Positions 8,253 through 16,392 are shown, counted from the stretch's first letter. The stretch: DNA of 33,875 nucleotides from Mucilaginibacter sp. (GCF_028288105.1 NZ_JAQBOI010000159.1:1-33875); one strand, 5' to 3'. Notes: a model not told the origin generated them from the letters alone. Translations and numbers: made by a program.

Positions 8253-9569
8253 ATGAATATTAAAAAAATAATTTGCTTGATTTTTTGCGCTGCTATCTTT
8301 ACTGCAGATGTACAAGCACAGGAAGCCCCTTTACTTACCCTAAAGGATGCTGTTGAAATAGCATTAAAGAACAACTATAATATTAAGCTGTCGCAAAATA
8401 ACGCTACCATAGCAGGTAATAATGTAACGTTGGGTAACGCTGGGTTTTTACCATTAGTAACCGGCGATGCTGCCCTAAATAACAGCAGTCAGAAAATAAA
8501 GCAAACGCGCAGCGATGGTACCGTTAACAACCTTACTGCAAATAACAGCAACAATAACTATGGTGTAAACCTTAACTGGACCATATTTGACGGCTTTAAT
8601 ATGTTTGCCAATTATGACATGCTGAAGGAACAGGATAAACTGGGGGCCATCCGCTTGCAGGATACCATACAAAGCACGGTAGCCAATGTTATCAATACCT
8701 ACTATAACCTCATCAGCCAAACCGAGCAGATAAAAGCACTTCGCGGGGCTATAGAAATATCGCGCACGCAGCTGCGCTACTCTAACGATAAGTTTACTGT
8801 TGGCCGGGTATCAAAGCTTGATGTGTACAACGCGCAGGTAAACCTGAATACAGATACTTCTAACCTGGTAATTCAACTGCAACAGTATCGTACTACAAAA
8901 ATCCAAATGAACCAGTTATTGGTGCGCAACCTGCAAACCGATTTTGTGGTAGGCGATACCATTGTGGTTAATAATACCCTGGTATTGGGCGATATTATTG
9001 CCAAAGCACAGGCACAAAACCCGGATATACTATCGGCCCAGATAAATAAACGCCTGGCCGAAATTAGTTTGAGGCAAGTAAAATCTACCCGGTATCCGGT
9101 GGTTGGTGTAACGTCGGGTTACACGTTTAGCAATAGCAAAACGCCCGCGGGCTTTACGCTTAGCCAAAACGCGCATGGGTTTGCCTACGGCTTAACGGCA
9201 TCTATCAATATATTCGACGGACTAAACCAATGGCGCCGCGAACGTAACGCCAAGTTGCAGATAGCCAATGCCGATCTTAGCCAAAAGCAGGTAATGCTGG
9301 ATGTGGAAGCACAGATCAGTAATTTTTATGTGGCTTATCTCTCCGGGCTCGATCTGATAAAGATAGGGCAGTCGAGTGTAGAGCTTGCCCGTAAAAACCT
9401 GGAGATATCATTAGAAAAATATAAAATAGGCAATATCACCCAATTAGAGATCCGCGAAGCGCAAAGGAACTATTTGGACGCGCAATCCAAGTTTTTTTCG
9501 GCACAATACCAGTCAAAAATGGCCGAAGTAACTCTACAGCAGATAACTAACAGTATAAATATTCAATAA
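8253..9569 (+). CDS. TolC family outer-membrane efflux channel
   Basis: 438 residues with a cleavable signal peptide (MNIKKIICLIFCAAIFTADVQA). Two homologous OEP repeats follow, each alpha-helical with heptad-like A/Q/L/N content: the first includes LTLKDAVEIALKNNYNIKLSQ, the second IANADLSQKQVMLDVEAQI and ends YKIGNITQLEIREAQRNYLD. Each repeat also carries the strands that form the outer-membrane barrel (for example YGVNLNWTIFDGF and YGLTASINIFDGL). It completes the tripartite pump encoded by the two genes upstream and is in the same operon with a 5-bp gap. No terminator is evident in the short spacer before the response-regulator gene, so read-through is possible. Confidence 0.96.
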   Translation: MNIKKIICLIFCAAIFTADVQAQEAPLLTLKDAVEIALKNNYNIKLSQNNATIAGNNVTLGNAGFLPLVTGDAALNNSSQKIKQTRSDGTVNNLTANNSNNNYGVNLNWTIFDGFNMFANYDMLKEQDKLGAIRLQDTIQSTVANVINTYYNLISQTEQIKALRGAIEISRTQLRYSNDKFTVGRVSKLDVYNAQVNLNTDTSNLVIQLQQYRTTKIQMNQLLVRNLQTDFVVGDTIVVNNTLVLGDIIAKAQAQNPDILSAQINKRLAEISLRQVKSTRYPVVGVTSGYTFSNSKTPAGFTLSQNAHGFAYGLTASINIFDGLNQWRRERNAKLQIANADLSQKQVMLDVEAQISNFYVAYLSGLDLIKIGQSSVELARKNLEISLEKYKIGNITQLEIREAQRNYLDAQSKFFSAQYQSKMAEVTLQQITNSINIQ

Positions 9570-9594
9570 TATATATTTAATTGCATTAAAAGAT

Positions 9595-9602
9595 TATTTT
9601 TG
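9595..9602 (+). promoter_or_regulatory. Candidate TAnnTTTG promoter box before response regulator
   Basis: TATTTTTG matches the Bacteroidota -7 consensus exactly and ends 3 bp before the ATG. If used, transcription would start at or beside the start codon, giving an almost leaderless message. No clear upstream TTTG element is seen. Confidence 0.4.
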
Positions 9603-9605
9603 GGC

Positions 9606-9989
9606 ATGCCTATCCACTTTAATACATGCTTGCTGATAGATGACAATTATATTGACAACTTCGTTACGCGTAGAATTTTGGAAAGCGCTAATTTTGCAGA
9701 TAACATAATTGTATTACAATCAGCACATGATGCTATAGATGCTTTGCGCGATGGAAGCATTAAACCAAACGTGATTTTCCTGGATATCCGGATGCCCATG
9801 ATGAGCGGCTTCGAATTTTTGCAGGAATATGAAGCATTAGAGTTGGATAATAAAGAACGGGTGAAAATTTTTATGCTTTCATCATCACTTGACCCAACCG
9901 ACATGAACAATTCTAAAAGCAATAAGTACGTTGCGCAGTTTGTTCATAAGCCGCTTACCCATCAGGCGCTTGAGGAACTTTGTACATGA
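9606..9989 (+). CDS. Receiver-only response regulator
   Basis: 127-residue stand-alone CheY-like receiver domain. Starting at the ATG at 9606, the acidic pair is Asp12-Asp13 (LLIDDN), the phospho-acceptor is Asp60 (VIFLDIRMPMMSGFEFL), the switch Ser/Thr is Ser92 (FMLSSS) and the conserved lysine is Lys115 (FVHKPL). All positions needed for phosphorylation are kept. No output domain is attached, and no histidine kinase is encoded nearby, so the partner is elsewhere. The stop codon overlaps the start of the next gene (ATGA, 9986-9989), suggesting translational coupling to the sugar kinase. It lies 36 bp after the efflux operon; an exact TAnnTTTG box before it argues for its own promoter. Confidence 0.93.
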   Translation: MPIHFNTCLLIDDNYIDNFVTRRILESANFADNIIVLQSAHDAIDALRDGSIKPNVIFLDIRMPMMSGFEFLQEYEALELDNKERVKIFMLSSSLDPTDMNNSKSNKYVAQFVHKPLTHQALEELCT

Positions 9990-10849
9990 TATTAGTAGCA
10001 GACAGCGGATCATCAAAAACAGACTGGCTGCTATCCGTACCGGGGCAGCAAAACAAGGCATTTAAATCTGCCGGGCTTAACCCATACTTTTTAACAGAAA
10101 AAGAAATAGCCAAGATATTAAAGGAGCAGGTACCTGACATGATAGCCCTGGCTTCGGATATTACCGAGATTTACTTTTTTGGTGCAGGGTGTTCCAGCCC
10201 CGATAGGCACGAGATCGTATCAAACGCCATCAGCAGTTTATTCCCCGAAGCATACGTAAGTGTAGACAGCGACCTTTTGGCTTCGGCCTACGCCACCTGC
10301 GGGCACGAGAAGGGGATATGCTGCGTATTAGGCACCGGATCAAATATTTCTTTTTTTGATGGCGAGGATATACACTACGGCCAACACGGTTTAGGTTATG
10401 TTTTGGGCGATGAAGGATCAGGTACCTGGTTTGGTAAAGCTTTGATCACCGATTACCTGTACGGCAACATGCCCCATGATATCGCCGCAAAATTCAAGGC
10501 TGCTTATAATTTAACTAAAGCGGACGTTATTAAAAACGTGTACCAGAAAGCCCGGGCAAACTCATATCTGGCAGCTTTCTCAAAATTTGTAACAGAGATA
10601 AGAAGCACCGAATACGCGCAGGCTTTGTTGCATAAAGGGTTGCTTGATTTTGTTGACAGCAATATTAAATCGTACCCACAGTATAATAAATTCAAATGCC
10701 ATTTTGTAGGTTCTATAGCTTATATTTTTGCCGATGAGCTAAAAGCGATATGCGAGCAAAACGATGTGCATGTAGGCAAGATCATTCGCCAGCCCATAAA
10801 TGACCTGCTGGAATTTATTTTAAAAAGAGACGCGCAAGCCCAGGTTTAA
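9986..10849 (+). CDS. BadF/BadG-type ATPase, likely N-acetylglucosamine kinase
   Basis: 287 residues of the ASKHA fold. The first phosphate-binding motif is at the N-terminus (MILVADSGSSKTDWLL), the second is CVLGTGSNISFF, and the signature GLGYVLGDEGSGTWFGKALI sits between. This family includes eukaryotic-type GlcNAc kinases, which phosphorylate GlcNAc to the 6-phosphate for cell-wall or chitin recycling, as well as activator ATPases of 2-hydroxyacyl-CoA dehydratases. The activator subgroup carries iron-sulphur cysteines in a typical arrangement that I do not see here, so sugar kinase is preferred; substrate is inferred. The ATG at 9986 overlaps the stop of the response regulator by 4 bp. 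The stop overlaps the convergent lipoprotein gene by 4 bp. Confidence 0.85.
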   Translation: MILVADSGSSKTDWLLSVPGQQNKAFKSAGLNPYFLTEKEIAKILKEQVPDMIALASDITEIYFFGAGCSSPDRHEIVSNAISSLFPEAYVSVDSDLLASAYATCGHEKGICCVLGTGSNISFFDGEDIHYGQHGLGYVLGDEGSGTWFGKALITDYLYGNMPHDIAAKFKAAYNLTKADVIKNVYQKARANSYLAAFSKFVTEIRSTEYAQALLHKGLLDFVDSNIKSYPQYNKFKCHFVGSIAYIFADELKAICEQNDVHVGKIIRQPINDLLEFILKRDAQAQV

Positions 10850-11283
10850 TTTTCTTTATAATTTACCTTCCAGTTCATTTTTATTAGTTCAGGCTCAGAA
10901 TATTTAAACACTTTCAAATATTTGCCCATGGCGGATAACTGACCCATGGAATACAAGCTATCATATTTTTTTAGCGTATCTACAGAAAATATAAAAAGGT
11001 ATAAGTGCTTGTCTTTCCCTTCCTCAATATATTGATGCCACGCATCTTGTTTTCCTGGTTTCGATATAGTATTTACAGAGTCAGGTTTAATAATTTCATC
11101 GTCGGCAATGTAATAAGCAATATTATTTTCATTTATAGAGGAAGGCTTAACTGTATTTGAGTATAAAACGGTGATTTTTTGTTTAGAACTATTATGGACT
11201 TCCAACATATAGTTAGTGTAATGGCACCCGCAGAAGAATAGATTTAACGCAAATAAAGCGAACCAAAGTTTGAAGTATTTCAT
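10846..11283 (-). CDS. Hypothetical lipoprotein
   Basis: 145-residue protein I do not recognise. It starts with a signal sequence (MKYFKLWFALFALNLFFCG) whose end, FCGC, fits a lipobox with Cys20 as the lipidated residue. The mature part is rich in Lys, Tyr, Ser and Asn and has predicted strands (KITVLYSNTV, HLYLFIFSVDTL) and a possible PDSVNTISKPG loop. The pattern of a short lipid-anchored beta-rich protein is common in Bacteroidota and says little about function. It faces the GlcNAc-kinase gene and shares its last four bases (TTAA). No partner is encoded on its own strand. Confidence 0.75.
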   Translation of the reverse strand: MKYFKLWFALFALNLFFCGCHYTNYMLEVHNSSKQKITVLYSNTVKPSSINENNIAYYIADDEIIKPDSVNTISKPGKQDAWHQYIEEGKDKHLYLFIFSVDTLKKYDSLYSMGQLSAMGKYLKVFKYSEPELIKMNWKVNYKEN

Positions 11284-11407
11284 AATAACGGTTTAAGTTT
11301 AATACCTGAAAACTAATAAGGTAACCCGTCGTAAACACCCCTTCATTTGTCGCCTTTACACCTGCCACCTCAAACTAAAAAGGCCGAACTTTACTTCTAT
11401 ATTAAAC

Positions 11408-11412
11408 GGAGG
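11408..11412 (+). promoter_or_regulatory. Strong Shine-Dalgarno site
   Basis: GGAGG lies 5 nt before the ATG of the DHFR-like gene. Such a full site is uncommon in this window, where most starts lack one, and it fixes the start at 11418. Confidence 0.7.
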
Positions 11413-11417
11413 TAATT

Positions 11418-11987
11418 ATGAGAAAGCTAATTTTATCGATGCAGGTTTCGCTGGATGGCTACGTAGAAGGCCCTAATGGCGATATGAGCTGGATGCAAAC
11501 AGATAATGATAATGAATGGGATGAGATGTTTGAAAACCTGCAAAGTGTTGATCTTTTCCTGGTAGGCGCCGGGATGTGGACCGGTTACAGGGACTACTGG
11601 AAGCAAGCACTTGCCGACCCCAATTTTTCTGCCGATGAAGTGAAATACGCAAAGCTGGCTGAAAAAACGCAGCACATTGTTTTTTCGAAAACGTTGAAAA
11701 ATGCCGGATGGGAGAATGCCACTATCAACAACGGCGATTTAGCTACTGAGGTTAAAAAGTTAAAAGAACAGCCCGGAAAAGATATAATGACATTTGGCGG
11801 GGCTGCGTTTGCCGTATCGTTAGTTGATAGCGGCCTGGTTGACGAATACCGCCTTACAATAAACCCGGCAATTTTGGGCGGTGGTAAATCATTCTTTCAC
11901 CATTTAAAAAACAACCACAAGCTTCAATTAGTAAATGTAAATAAGCTTGGCCAGTTAGTGGCACTCACTTATAAGCAACTGAGTTAA
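11418..11987 (+). CDS. Dihydrofolate reductase / RibD C-terminal family protein
   Basis: 189 residues with the RibD_C/DHFR fold. Visible features are the N-terminal MRKLILSMQVSLDGYVEGP strand-loop, FLVGAGMWTGYRDYW, IVFSKTL, the nucleotide-binding DIMTFGGAAFAVSLVDSGLVDEYRL segment and the AILGGGKSFF turn near the end. These proteins bind NADPH and reduce diverse substrates; the stand-alone 180-190-residue group has no proven general substrate and is not the essential FolA. A full GGAGG ribosome-binding site precedes it, unlike its neighbours, which together with its isolated single-gene setting may indicate acquisition. It converges on the next gene, with a 16-bp perfect inverted repeat between them. 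Confidence 0.9.
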   Translation: MRKLILSMQVSLDGYVEGPNGDMSWMQTDNDNEWDEMFENLQSVDLFLVGAGMWTGYRDYWKQALADPNFSADEVKYAKLAEKTQHIVFSKTLKNAGWENATINNGDLATEVKKLKEQPGKDIMTFGGAAFAVSLVDSGLVDEYRLTINPAILGGGKSFFHHLKNNHKLQLVNVNKLGQLVALTYKQLS

Positions 11988-12002
11988 GACGATAATGAAG
12001 AA

Positions 12003-12043
12003 CCACTAATTCGCCGGGCGGATATAACCCGGCGAATTAGTGG
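12003..12043. terminator. Perfect 16-bp inverted repeat, likely bidirectional terminator
   Basis: CCACTAATTCGCCGGG (12003-12018) pairs without mismatch to CCCGGCGAATTAGTGG (12028-12043) around a 9-nt loop. It lies between convergent genes and touches the minus-strand stop codon. T-tracts on either side are weak, so it may stabilise 3' ends as much as terminate. Confidence 0.55.
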
Positions 12044-12370
12044 CTATTGATATGGCGGTAGTGGAAATTGTTTTAACGGTGAAAAATCCGCTTTGAAAAC
12101 ATCAAATTCAAAGAGCTCTTCGTCTGTGCCCAATATTAGTGATATAAATAAAGGAATGCCATCTATATCATACAGATCTATTATGGCAATATCTTCTTTC
12201 ATTATAATTTTTTCTGTAGATGTTGATATGAATTTTAAACTACCCATTCCGCCATCATTCATTTCTTCAACCATCAAATTAGGCAGTTTATTAATAAAAT
12301 AGTCTCGTTTAGGACTGTCTTTAAGCAAATAAATAATCAATTCTTGCTCTGCTTTTTTTAATGGCCTCAT
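12044..12370 (-). CDS. Small hypothetical protein, DUF6984-like
   Basis: 108-residue cytoplasmic protein. It opens MRPLKKAEQELIIYLLKDSP, has the central MNDGGMGSLKFIS motif, and ends with EELFEFDVFKADFSPLKQFP. These three blocks resemble, from memory, the DUF6984 family of unknown function; I hold that assignment loosely. The family pattern (acidic, no signal, no membrane segment, C-terminal aromatic-rich FDxxKxDFSPL) resembles small immunity-like or SMI1-unrelated accessory proteins, but nothing proves such a role. Its ATG lies 1 bp after the lnt stop codon on the same strand, so it is very likely co-transcribed with lnt. Confidence 0.8.
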   Translation of the reverse strand: MRPLKKAEQELIIYLLKDSPKRDYFINKLPNLMVEEMNDGGMGSLKFISTSTEKIIMKEDIAIIDLYDIDGIPLFISLILGTDEELFEFDVFKADFSPLKQFPLPPYQ

Positions 12371-12371
12371 C

Positions 12372-13985
12372 TTAGTGGTTAAAACCCTTCTTTATCCCAA
12401 TTAAAAATATCCCCAAAACCGCCAGGATACTCGCGGCCTTAGGCAGATAATCGCCGTATTCGACATAAAAGGTAATGTCCGAATTTAGATTGATATCCTG
12501 CTTAAGTGCTGTGCGCACCCACCATTTGCTTTGCTGAACGATATCGCCCCGTTGGTTAATAAAGGCCGAGATACCCGTATTAGCCGAGCGACAAACCCAT
12601 CTTCGCGTTTCAATAGCGCGCAACTTGGCATAATCAAGGTGCTGGTCCTTACCCGATGTATTTTCCCACCAGCCATCGTTGGTAATAATAGCGATGAACT
12701 GGGCACCCTGTTTAACATATTTAGACACCCACTCGCCCCAGATAGATTCGTAACAGATAACGGGTGCGGCACCTATCCCGCTTTGTGAGTAAAACACGGT
12801 CGGCTCGGTTTGCAGGCCATAGTTGCCTGTTGCGCCGCCTAAATGCTCAAATGCCGGCTTTAAAAAAGACAAGGCATTGCCAAATGGCATCAACTCGGCA
12901 CCCGGAACCAGCCTCGATTTATGGTAGAATTGCACTTTAGACGAATTTTCGATATTAATGGCAGCGCTAAACCTGTCGTAAAACACCCCCGGTTGATCCG
13001 GCAGTGGGCTGGCGGTTTTAGTGGCGCGTTTAGTGTAAAACTTATGCGTTTCGCCGCCGGTTAAAACATTAGCATTTTTAAACCTGTTTAAAAACTTCCT
13101 AACCTGCAGGTAGCTGTTTTCCGTGTAGATACGATCCTCATCCATATCCTGCGAAAGGGCGGTTTCGGGCCATATAAAATACTCGGTATTACGTTGCCCG
13201 ATAGAATCTGACAGGTGCGTAAGCGTAGCGATCTGGTCGTAAACCGGGATGGTGCCTTCTTTTTCATAAGGGTCGATATTTGGCTGCGCCACCACAATAT
13301 TTGACGGATTAGGCTGTTCTTTATAGCTGTAATATTTAAACAATGATAAGCCTAAAGGTAATATCAATACCAAAGCAAAAGCGATGATCAGCTTTTTACG
13401 GGTTTGCGTTGCCTGCGCTTCCCGCAAGCCTACGTAAAGCAAGAATAGCAAAATGTTAATGGCCCAGATCCAGATAGTACCGCCATAAACGCCGGTATAT
13501 TCATACCACTGGATCCATTTGTGCGACGTGGCGAAGCCATTACCCAAAGTCATCCAGGGGAAATTTAAATCCCAGCTTTGGTGAAGGTATTCGTAACCTA
13601 TCCAAAAACAAACCAATGCTACCAATGAAACGGCACGACTGGTAATAAGCCTCAATCTGTAATACAACCAGCAAGCCGTAGCCATTAACAAAGGCCCAAG
13701 CGCGTAGGGGATAAGTGTAAGCGGTACAGCCACAACCGGGCCTATGATCTTCAAAGAGTTATATACCCAGTAGATACAAAGTGTATTCCAGATAAAGAAC
13801 CCCAGGAAAGTGGTATTAAAGATCTTTTTCCCCTTGCCTGTAACGGTAGACTGGATGATGTTCTCCATAGCCAGCAGCATAGGCACAAAACCCACAAATA
13901 AAAAGAATGTAGTGTACGGCGTAGGCGGCCAGGCTATCCAAAGCAATAAGCCCGAGAATATGGAGAGTAGTAGGTTTCTTTTCAT
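12372..13985 (-). CDS. lnt: Apolipoprotein N-acyltransferase
   Basis: 537-residue inner-membrane enzyme that adds the third acyl chain to the N-terminal cysteine of lipoproteins. The N-terminal half has about six to seven hydrophobic helices starting NLLLSIFSGLLLWIAWPP. The C-terminal half is a nitrilase-like domain with the catalytic triad Glu274 (FIWPETALS), Lys356 (FYHKSRLVPGAELMPF) and Cys411 (PVICYESIWGEW). A final hydrophobic helix (AASILAVLGIFLIGI) closes the protein, as in the E. coli enzyme. I chose the ATG at 13985 because it leads directly into the first helix; the in-frame ATG at 14057 adds 24 residues with no match to the family. Many lipoproteins in this window would be its substrates. 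Confidence 0.95.
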   Translation of the reverse strand: MKRNLLLSIFSGLLLWIAWPPTPYTTFFLFVGFVPMLLAMENIIQSTVTGKGKKIFNTTFLGFFIWNTLCIYWVYNSLKIIGPVVAVPLTLIPYALGPLLMATACWLYYRLRLITSRAVSLVALVCFWIGYEYLHQSWDLNFPWMTLGNGFATSHKWIQWYEYTGVYGGTIWIWAINILLFLLYVGLREAQATQTRKKLIIAFALVLILPLGLSLFKYYSYKEQPNPSNIVVAQPNIDPYEKEGTIPVYDQIATLTHLSDSIGQRNTEYFIWPETALSQDMDEDRIYTENSYLQVRKFLNRFKNANVLTGGETHKFYTKRATKTASPLPDQPGVFYDRFSAAINIENSSKVQFYHKSRLVPGAELMPFGNALSFLKPAFEHLGGATGNYGLQTEPTVFYSQSGIGAAPVICYESIWGEWVSKYVKQGAQFIAIITNDGWWENTSGKDQHLDYAKLRAIETRRWVCRSANTGISAFINQRGDIVQQSKWWVRTALKQDINLNSDITFYVEYGDYLPKAASILAVLGIFLIGIKKGFNH

Positions 13986-14284
13986 TAATGCAAAAGCAAT
14001 CTTCTTGATTAAACTGCTTAATTGGGGTAAAATTGCAATAATTAGATCATAATTCAAGAATTGGTTTACAGATGGTCAGGTAACCGGGTAGCATAATTCT
14101 CAATTGACTATTTAACGATGCGTTGGATCATTTTTTTGGGCCCGTTATGATACAAAACTCGAACCATTTACTTGAAGGTTTGAAACGATTGAGTGATTTG
14201 ATAGCTGCCTAAAATATTGTCCTGAGTATAGAGAAGCCAGTTAGGGCAGGTTTTTGTCGCGGATCTTAACCTAGAAATTTTAAT
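13986..14284. other. Spacer between lnt and accessory operon; nothing recognised
   Basis: About 300 bp with no convincing gene, no terminator with T-tract and no recognised repeat. It marks the left boundary of the 14.3-17.9 kb accessory-looking block. I looked for a direct repeat shared with the right boundary (17893-18078) and found none longer than about 7 bp. Confidence 0.5.
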
Positions 14285-14767
14285 TTACTCCATTATAAAA
14301 GTTACTGTTACATTCCCCGAACCCAACGCAACGGCTAATCCTGATGGATTATCAATTCGTGCTATGCTTGTGTAATTGTACGGAGTTGAAAAGGTTTTGT
14401 AAAAAAGCACCAATGTGTTTGATCCATATAACATTATGTCCCCTCTTTGGATCGTTCCGGGGTTTGAGGCATTGGCAGGCAATGTAGTTTGAAAATCGAA
14501 ATACTTTTCATTGCCATTCAACTCAGTCATATTTAGGGTAAGGGGCAATCTAGCCTTAAAAGCAGTTCCCGCGGCATTGTTGCTTATCGTAGCTGTAAAT
14601 ACAGCGGTACCGATCGTAATCTTCATTTTACTCCCTGTTGAATTATTAGTGTTTCCATCGTTATTGTTCGCAATTTCGGATGTTGTTCCCATATCTTTTT
14701 TGCCACAGCCAGACATGCTTGAAGTTAAGGAAACGACCATTATAAAGGTTGTTAATAAATATCTCAT
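14285..14767 (-). CDS. Cyclophilin-like fold lipoprotein
   Basis: 160 residues. A signal peptide ends in the lipobox MSGC (Cys21), so the protein is probably lipid-anchored. After a low-complexity Asn/Ser/Thr linker (about 30-46) comes a ~110-residue domain: MKITIGTAVFTATI, AFKARLPLTLNMTELNGNEKYF, NPGTIQRGDIMLYGSNTLVLFYKTF and a final GSGNVTVTF. These blocks match the bacterial 'cyclophilin-like' domain (Cyclophil_like type) seen in many small proteins; it is not a proven peptidyl-prolyl isomerase and lacks the classical active-site arginine context. It is the last gene of the AraC-linked operon, 45 bp after the cupin gene. Related proteins often sit beside cupins, reductases and hydrolases. 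Confidence 0.85.
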   Translation of the reverse strand: MRYLLTTFIMVVSLTSSMSGCGKKDMGTTSEIANNNDGNTNNSTGSKMKITIGTAVFTATISNNAAGTAFKARLPLTLNMTELNGNEKYFDFQTTLPANASNPGTIQRGDIMLYGSNTLVLFYKTFSTPYNYTSIARIDNPSGLAVALGSGNVTVTFIME

Positions 14768-14812
14768 GTGATGGCCTTTTAAAATTCATATTGATTCACC
14801 AATTACAGTTAT

Positions 14813-15298
14813 TTATTTACCATTACGGTATTCTTCATCTGTTACTTTCTGCAGCCAGGTTACAATACCCTTTTCTGTCTTTGGTAAAATGTACATTTGT
14901 AACATTCCAGTATCGGGGCTTGCACCATGCCAATGTTCTAAATTGGGCGGGCATTGTACTATATCTCCTTTTTTCAGGGTTTGCCTGGGTTGCCCCTTGA
15001 TCTGGTGGTAACCTGTACCATCGGTGATGATCAGGATCTGACCTGAGGGATGTCTATGCCAGTTGCTTCTCGCCCCTGGTTCGAAATAGACATTTCCCAC
15101 TACGGTATTATAAACTGTATCATTTTCTACCAGGCCGATGTTCCAGGCTTTTCCTGTAAAGTTTTCTGCTGGTCCAAGCTTACCTTTCGAAAAGATAAAA
15201 TTCGGTTTATTCTGATCTGCCTTGTTAGTGATCTGGGCACTACAGCTAATGTTAAGGAGCACCATAGAAGCAATTGCGGTTAATGATAATATTTTCAT
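14813..15298 (-). CDS. Exported cupin domain protein
   Basis: 161-residue protein. The signal sequence MKILSLTAIASMVLLNISC ends in a cysteine, possibly a lipobox (NISC), so it is exported and perhaps lipid-anchored. It has one cupin barrel: motif 1 GNVYFEPGARSNWHRHPSG...TDGTGYHQI, with two metal-ligand histidines, and motif 2 GDIVQCPPNLEHWHGASP with the further histidine ligand(s). This subgroup resembles the cupins annotated as (R)-mandelonitrile lyase-like or linked to carboxymuconolactone decarboxylases; the reaction here is unknown. It lies between a secreted hydrolase (22 bp upstream) and the cyclophilin-like lipoprotein, so three successive operon products are exported. Confidence 0.9.
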   Translation of the reverse strand: MKILSLTAIASMVLLNISCSAQITNKADQNKPNFIFSKGKLGPAENFTGKAWNIGLVENDTVYNTVVGNVYFEPGARSNWHRHPSGQILIITDGTGYHQIKGQPRQTLKKGDIVQCPPNLEHWHGASPDTGMLQMYILPKTEKGIVTWLQKVTDEEYRNGK

Positions 15299-15320
15299 AT
15301 GTTTTGATTTTTGGTTATAA

Positions 15321-16391
15321 CTATCCTTTTTTTTTCAGATGTTTGGCAAAGAAGGTTTCCAGCTTATCAAATGGGATCAAGTCAGTTTTATCATACAGGT
15401 CAACATGGCCAGCATTCGGAACGATAACCAGTTCTTTCGGTTGACCCGCACGTTTGTATGCATCTTCACTAAATTCCCTGGAGTGGGCCTTATCCCCCGT
15501 AATGAATAACATCGGACGGGGAGAAATGGTCTCTATGTCGTTGAACGGATAAAAGTTATTGAACTTAGTGTTACTGCTGAGCGTAGGGTGGGTGGTAGTT
15601 TTTGGCGAACCTCCTTTTGGGATATACTCTCCCCTTGGAGTACGATAGAATTCATAGAATTCACGCTGTATCGCGTCAGTGTTTTCATCGAGCTGGTGGG
15701 TAGTTCCACCTGTGTACTTGGTCTCGCCACCCAAAAATTCAACATATCGCTGCTCGGCGGCTTCTGCCTGATTTTTCTTTCTTTGCTCAAGAGTCTGCGA
15801 ATGGTTCAGGGCATTGCGGCTGGCAGAACCCATATCGTACATGCTCACTGTCGCAATAGCTTTCATCCTTGGGTCGATCTTAGCGGCACTGATAACAAAA
15901 CTTCCACTTCCACAGATGCCCAAAACGCCAATATTGTTTCTGTCAACAAATGGGCGTGTGCCCAGGAAGTCGATGGCCGCACTGAAATCCTCTGCATACA
16001 TATCCGGCAATACCGCATTGCGGGGTTTGCCTTCGCTTTCGCCCCAGAATGAGAGATCAACGGCCAATGTAATAAAGCCCCTGTCTGCCATGTTCGAGGC
16101 ATAAACGTTAGCACTTTGTTCCTTTACCGCTCCCATTGGGTGACCAACAATGATTGCAGGTTTCTTTGTCTTTCTGTCCATATTGTTTGGGATAAAAAGA
16201 TGCCCCGAAACTTCCGTCTTATATTGGTTCTTAAACGTAACCGCATACATGGTTACCTTATCACTTACCTTGAAGGTGGTATATCCTTTAGCTGATATTT
16301 CCTTTATCTGTACTGAGTTTGATGTTAATTGTGCGCTTGCGGTACTATAGAAAAGCACTGCTGTAAGTGCAATTAAAACTGATTTTTTCAT
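15321..16391 (-). CDS. Secreted alpha/beta hydrolase (dienelactone hydrolase-like)
   Basis: 356 residues starting at the ATG at 16391, which gives a clear signal peptide (MKKSVLIALTAVLFYSTASA, cleaved before QLT). The upstream extension of the frame overlaps the acetyltransferase gene and is rejected. The hydrolase core shows the oxyanion region (IIVGHPMGAVKEQ), nucleophile Ser162 in GICGSGSF, acid Asp300 in FITGDKAHS and His329 in NAGHVDLYD. This is the YcjY/dienelactone-hydrolase-like group acting on esters or lactones; substrate is not readable. The start lies 1 bp after the acetyltransferase stop. A run of nine A residues near the end (residues KKK before the final G) is a possible slippage site. 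Confidence 0.93.
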   Translation of the reverse strand: MKKSVLIALTAVLFYSTASAQLTSNSVQIKEISAKGYTTFKVSDKVTMYAVTFKNQYKTEVSGHLFIPNNMDRKTKKPAIIVGHPMGAVKEQSANVYASNMADRGFITLAVDLSFWGESEGKPRNAVLPDMYAEDFSAAIDFLGTRPFVDRNNIGVLGICGSGSFVISAAKIDPRMKAIATVSMYDMGSASRNALNHSQTLEQRKKNQAEAAEQRYVEFLGGETKYTGGTTHQLDENTDAIQREFYEFYRTPRGEYIPKGGSPKTTTHPTLSSNTKFNNFYPFNDIETISPRPMLFITGDKAHSREFSEDAYKRAGQPKELVIVPNAGHVDLYDKTDLIPFDKLETFFAKHLKKKG

Positions 16392-16392
16392 G

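Noticed and set aside
14058..14284. Possible left attachment site matching the tRNA-like relics
   Set aside because: Only a 7-bp match (TCGAACC) could be found; too short to claim.
15588..16052. 154-codon open frame opposite the alpha/beta hydrolase
   Set aside because: Covers the catalytic region of a well-supported gene on the other strand and shows no recognisable protein features.
15321..16391. Frameshift in the alpha/beta hydrolase at its A9 run
   Set aside because: The run is four codons from a normal stop and the full triad is present, so the gene is intact as read.
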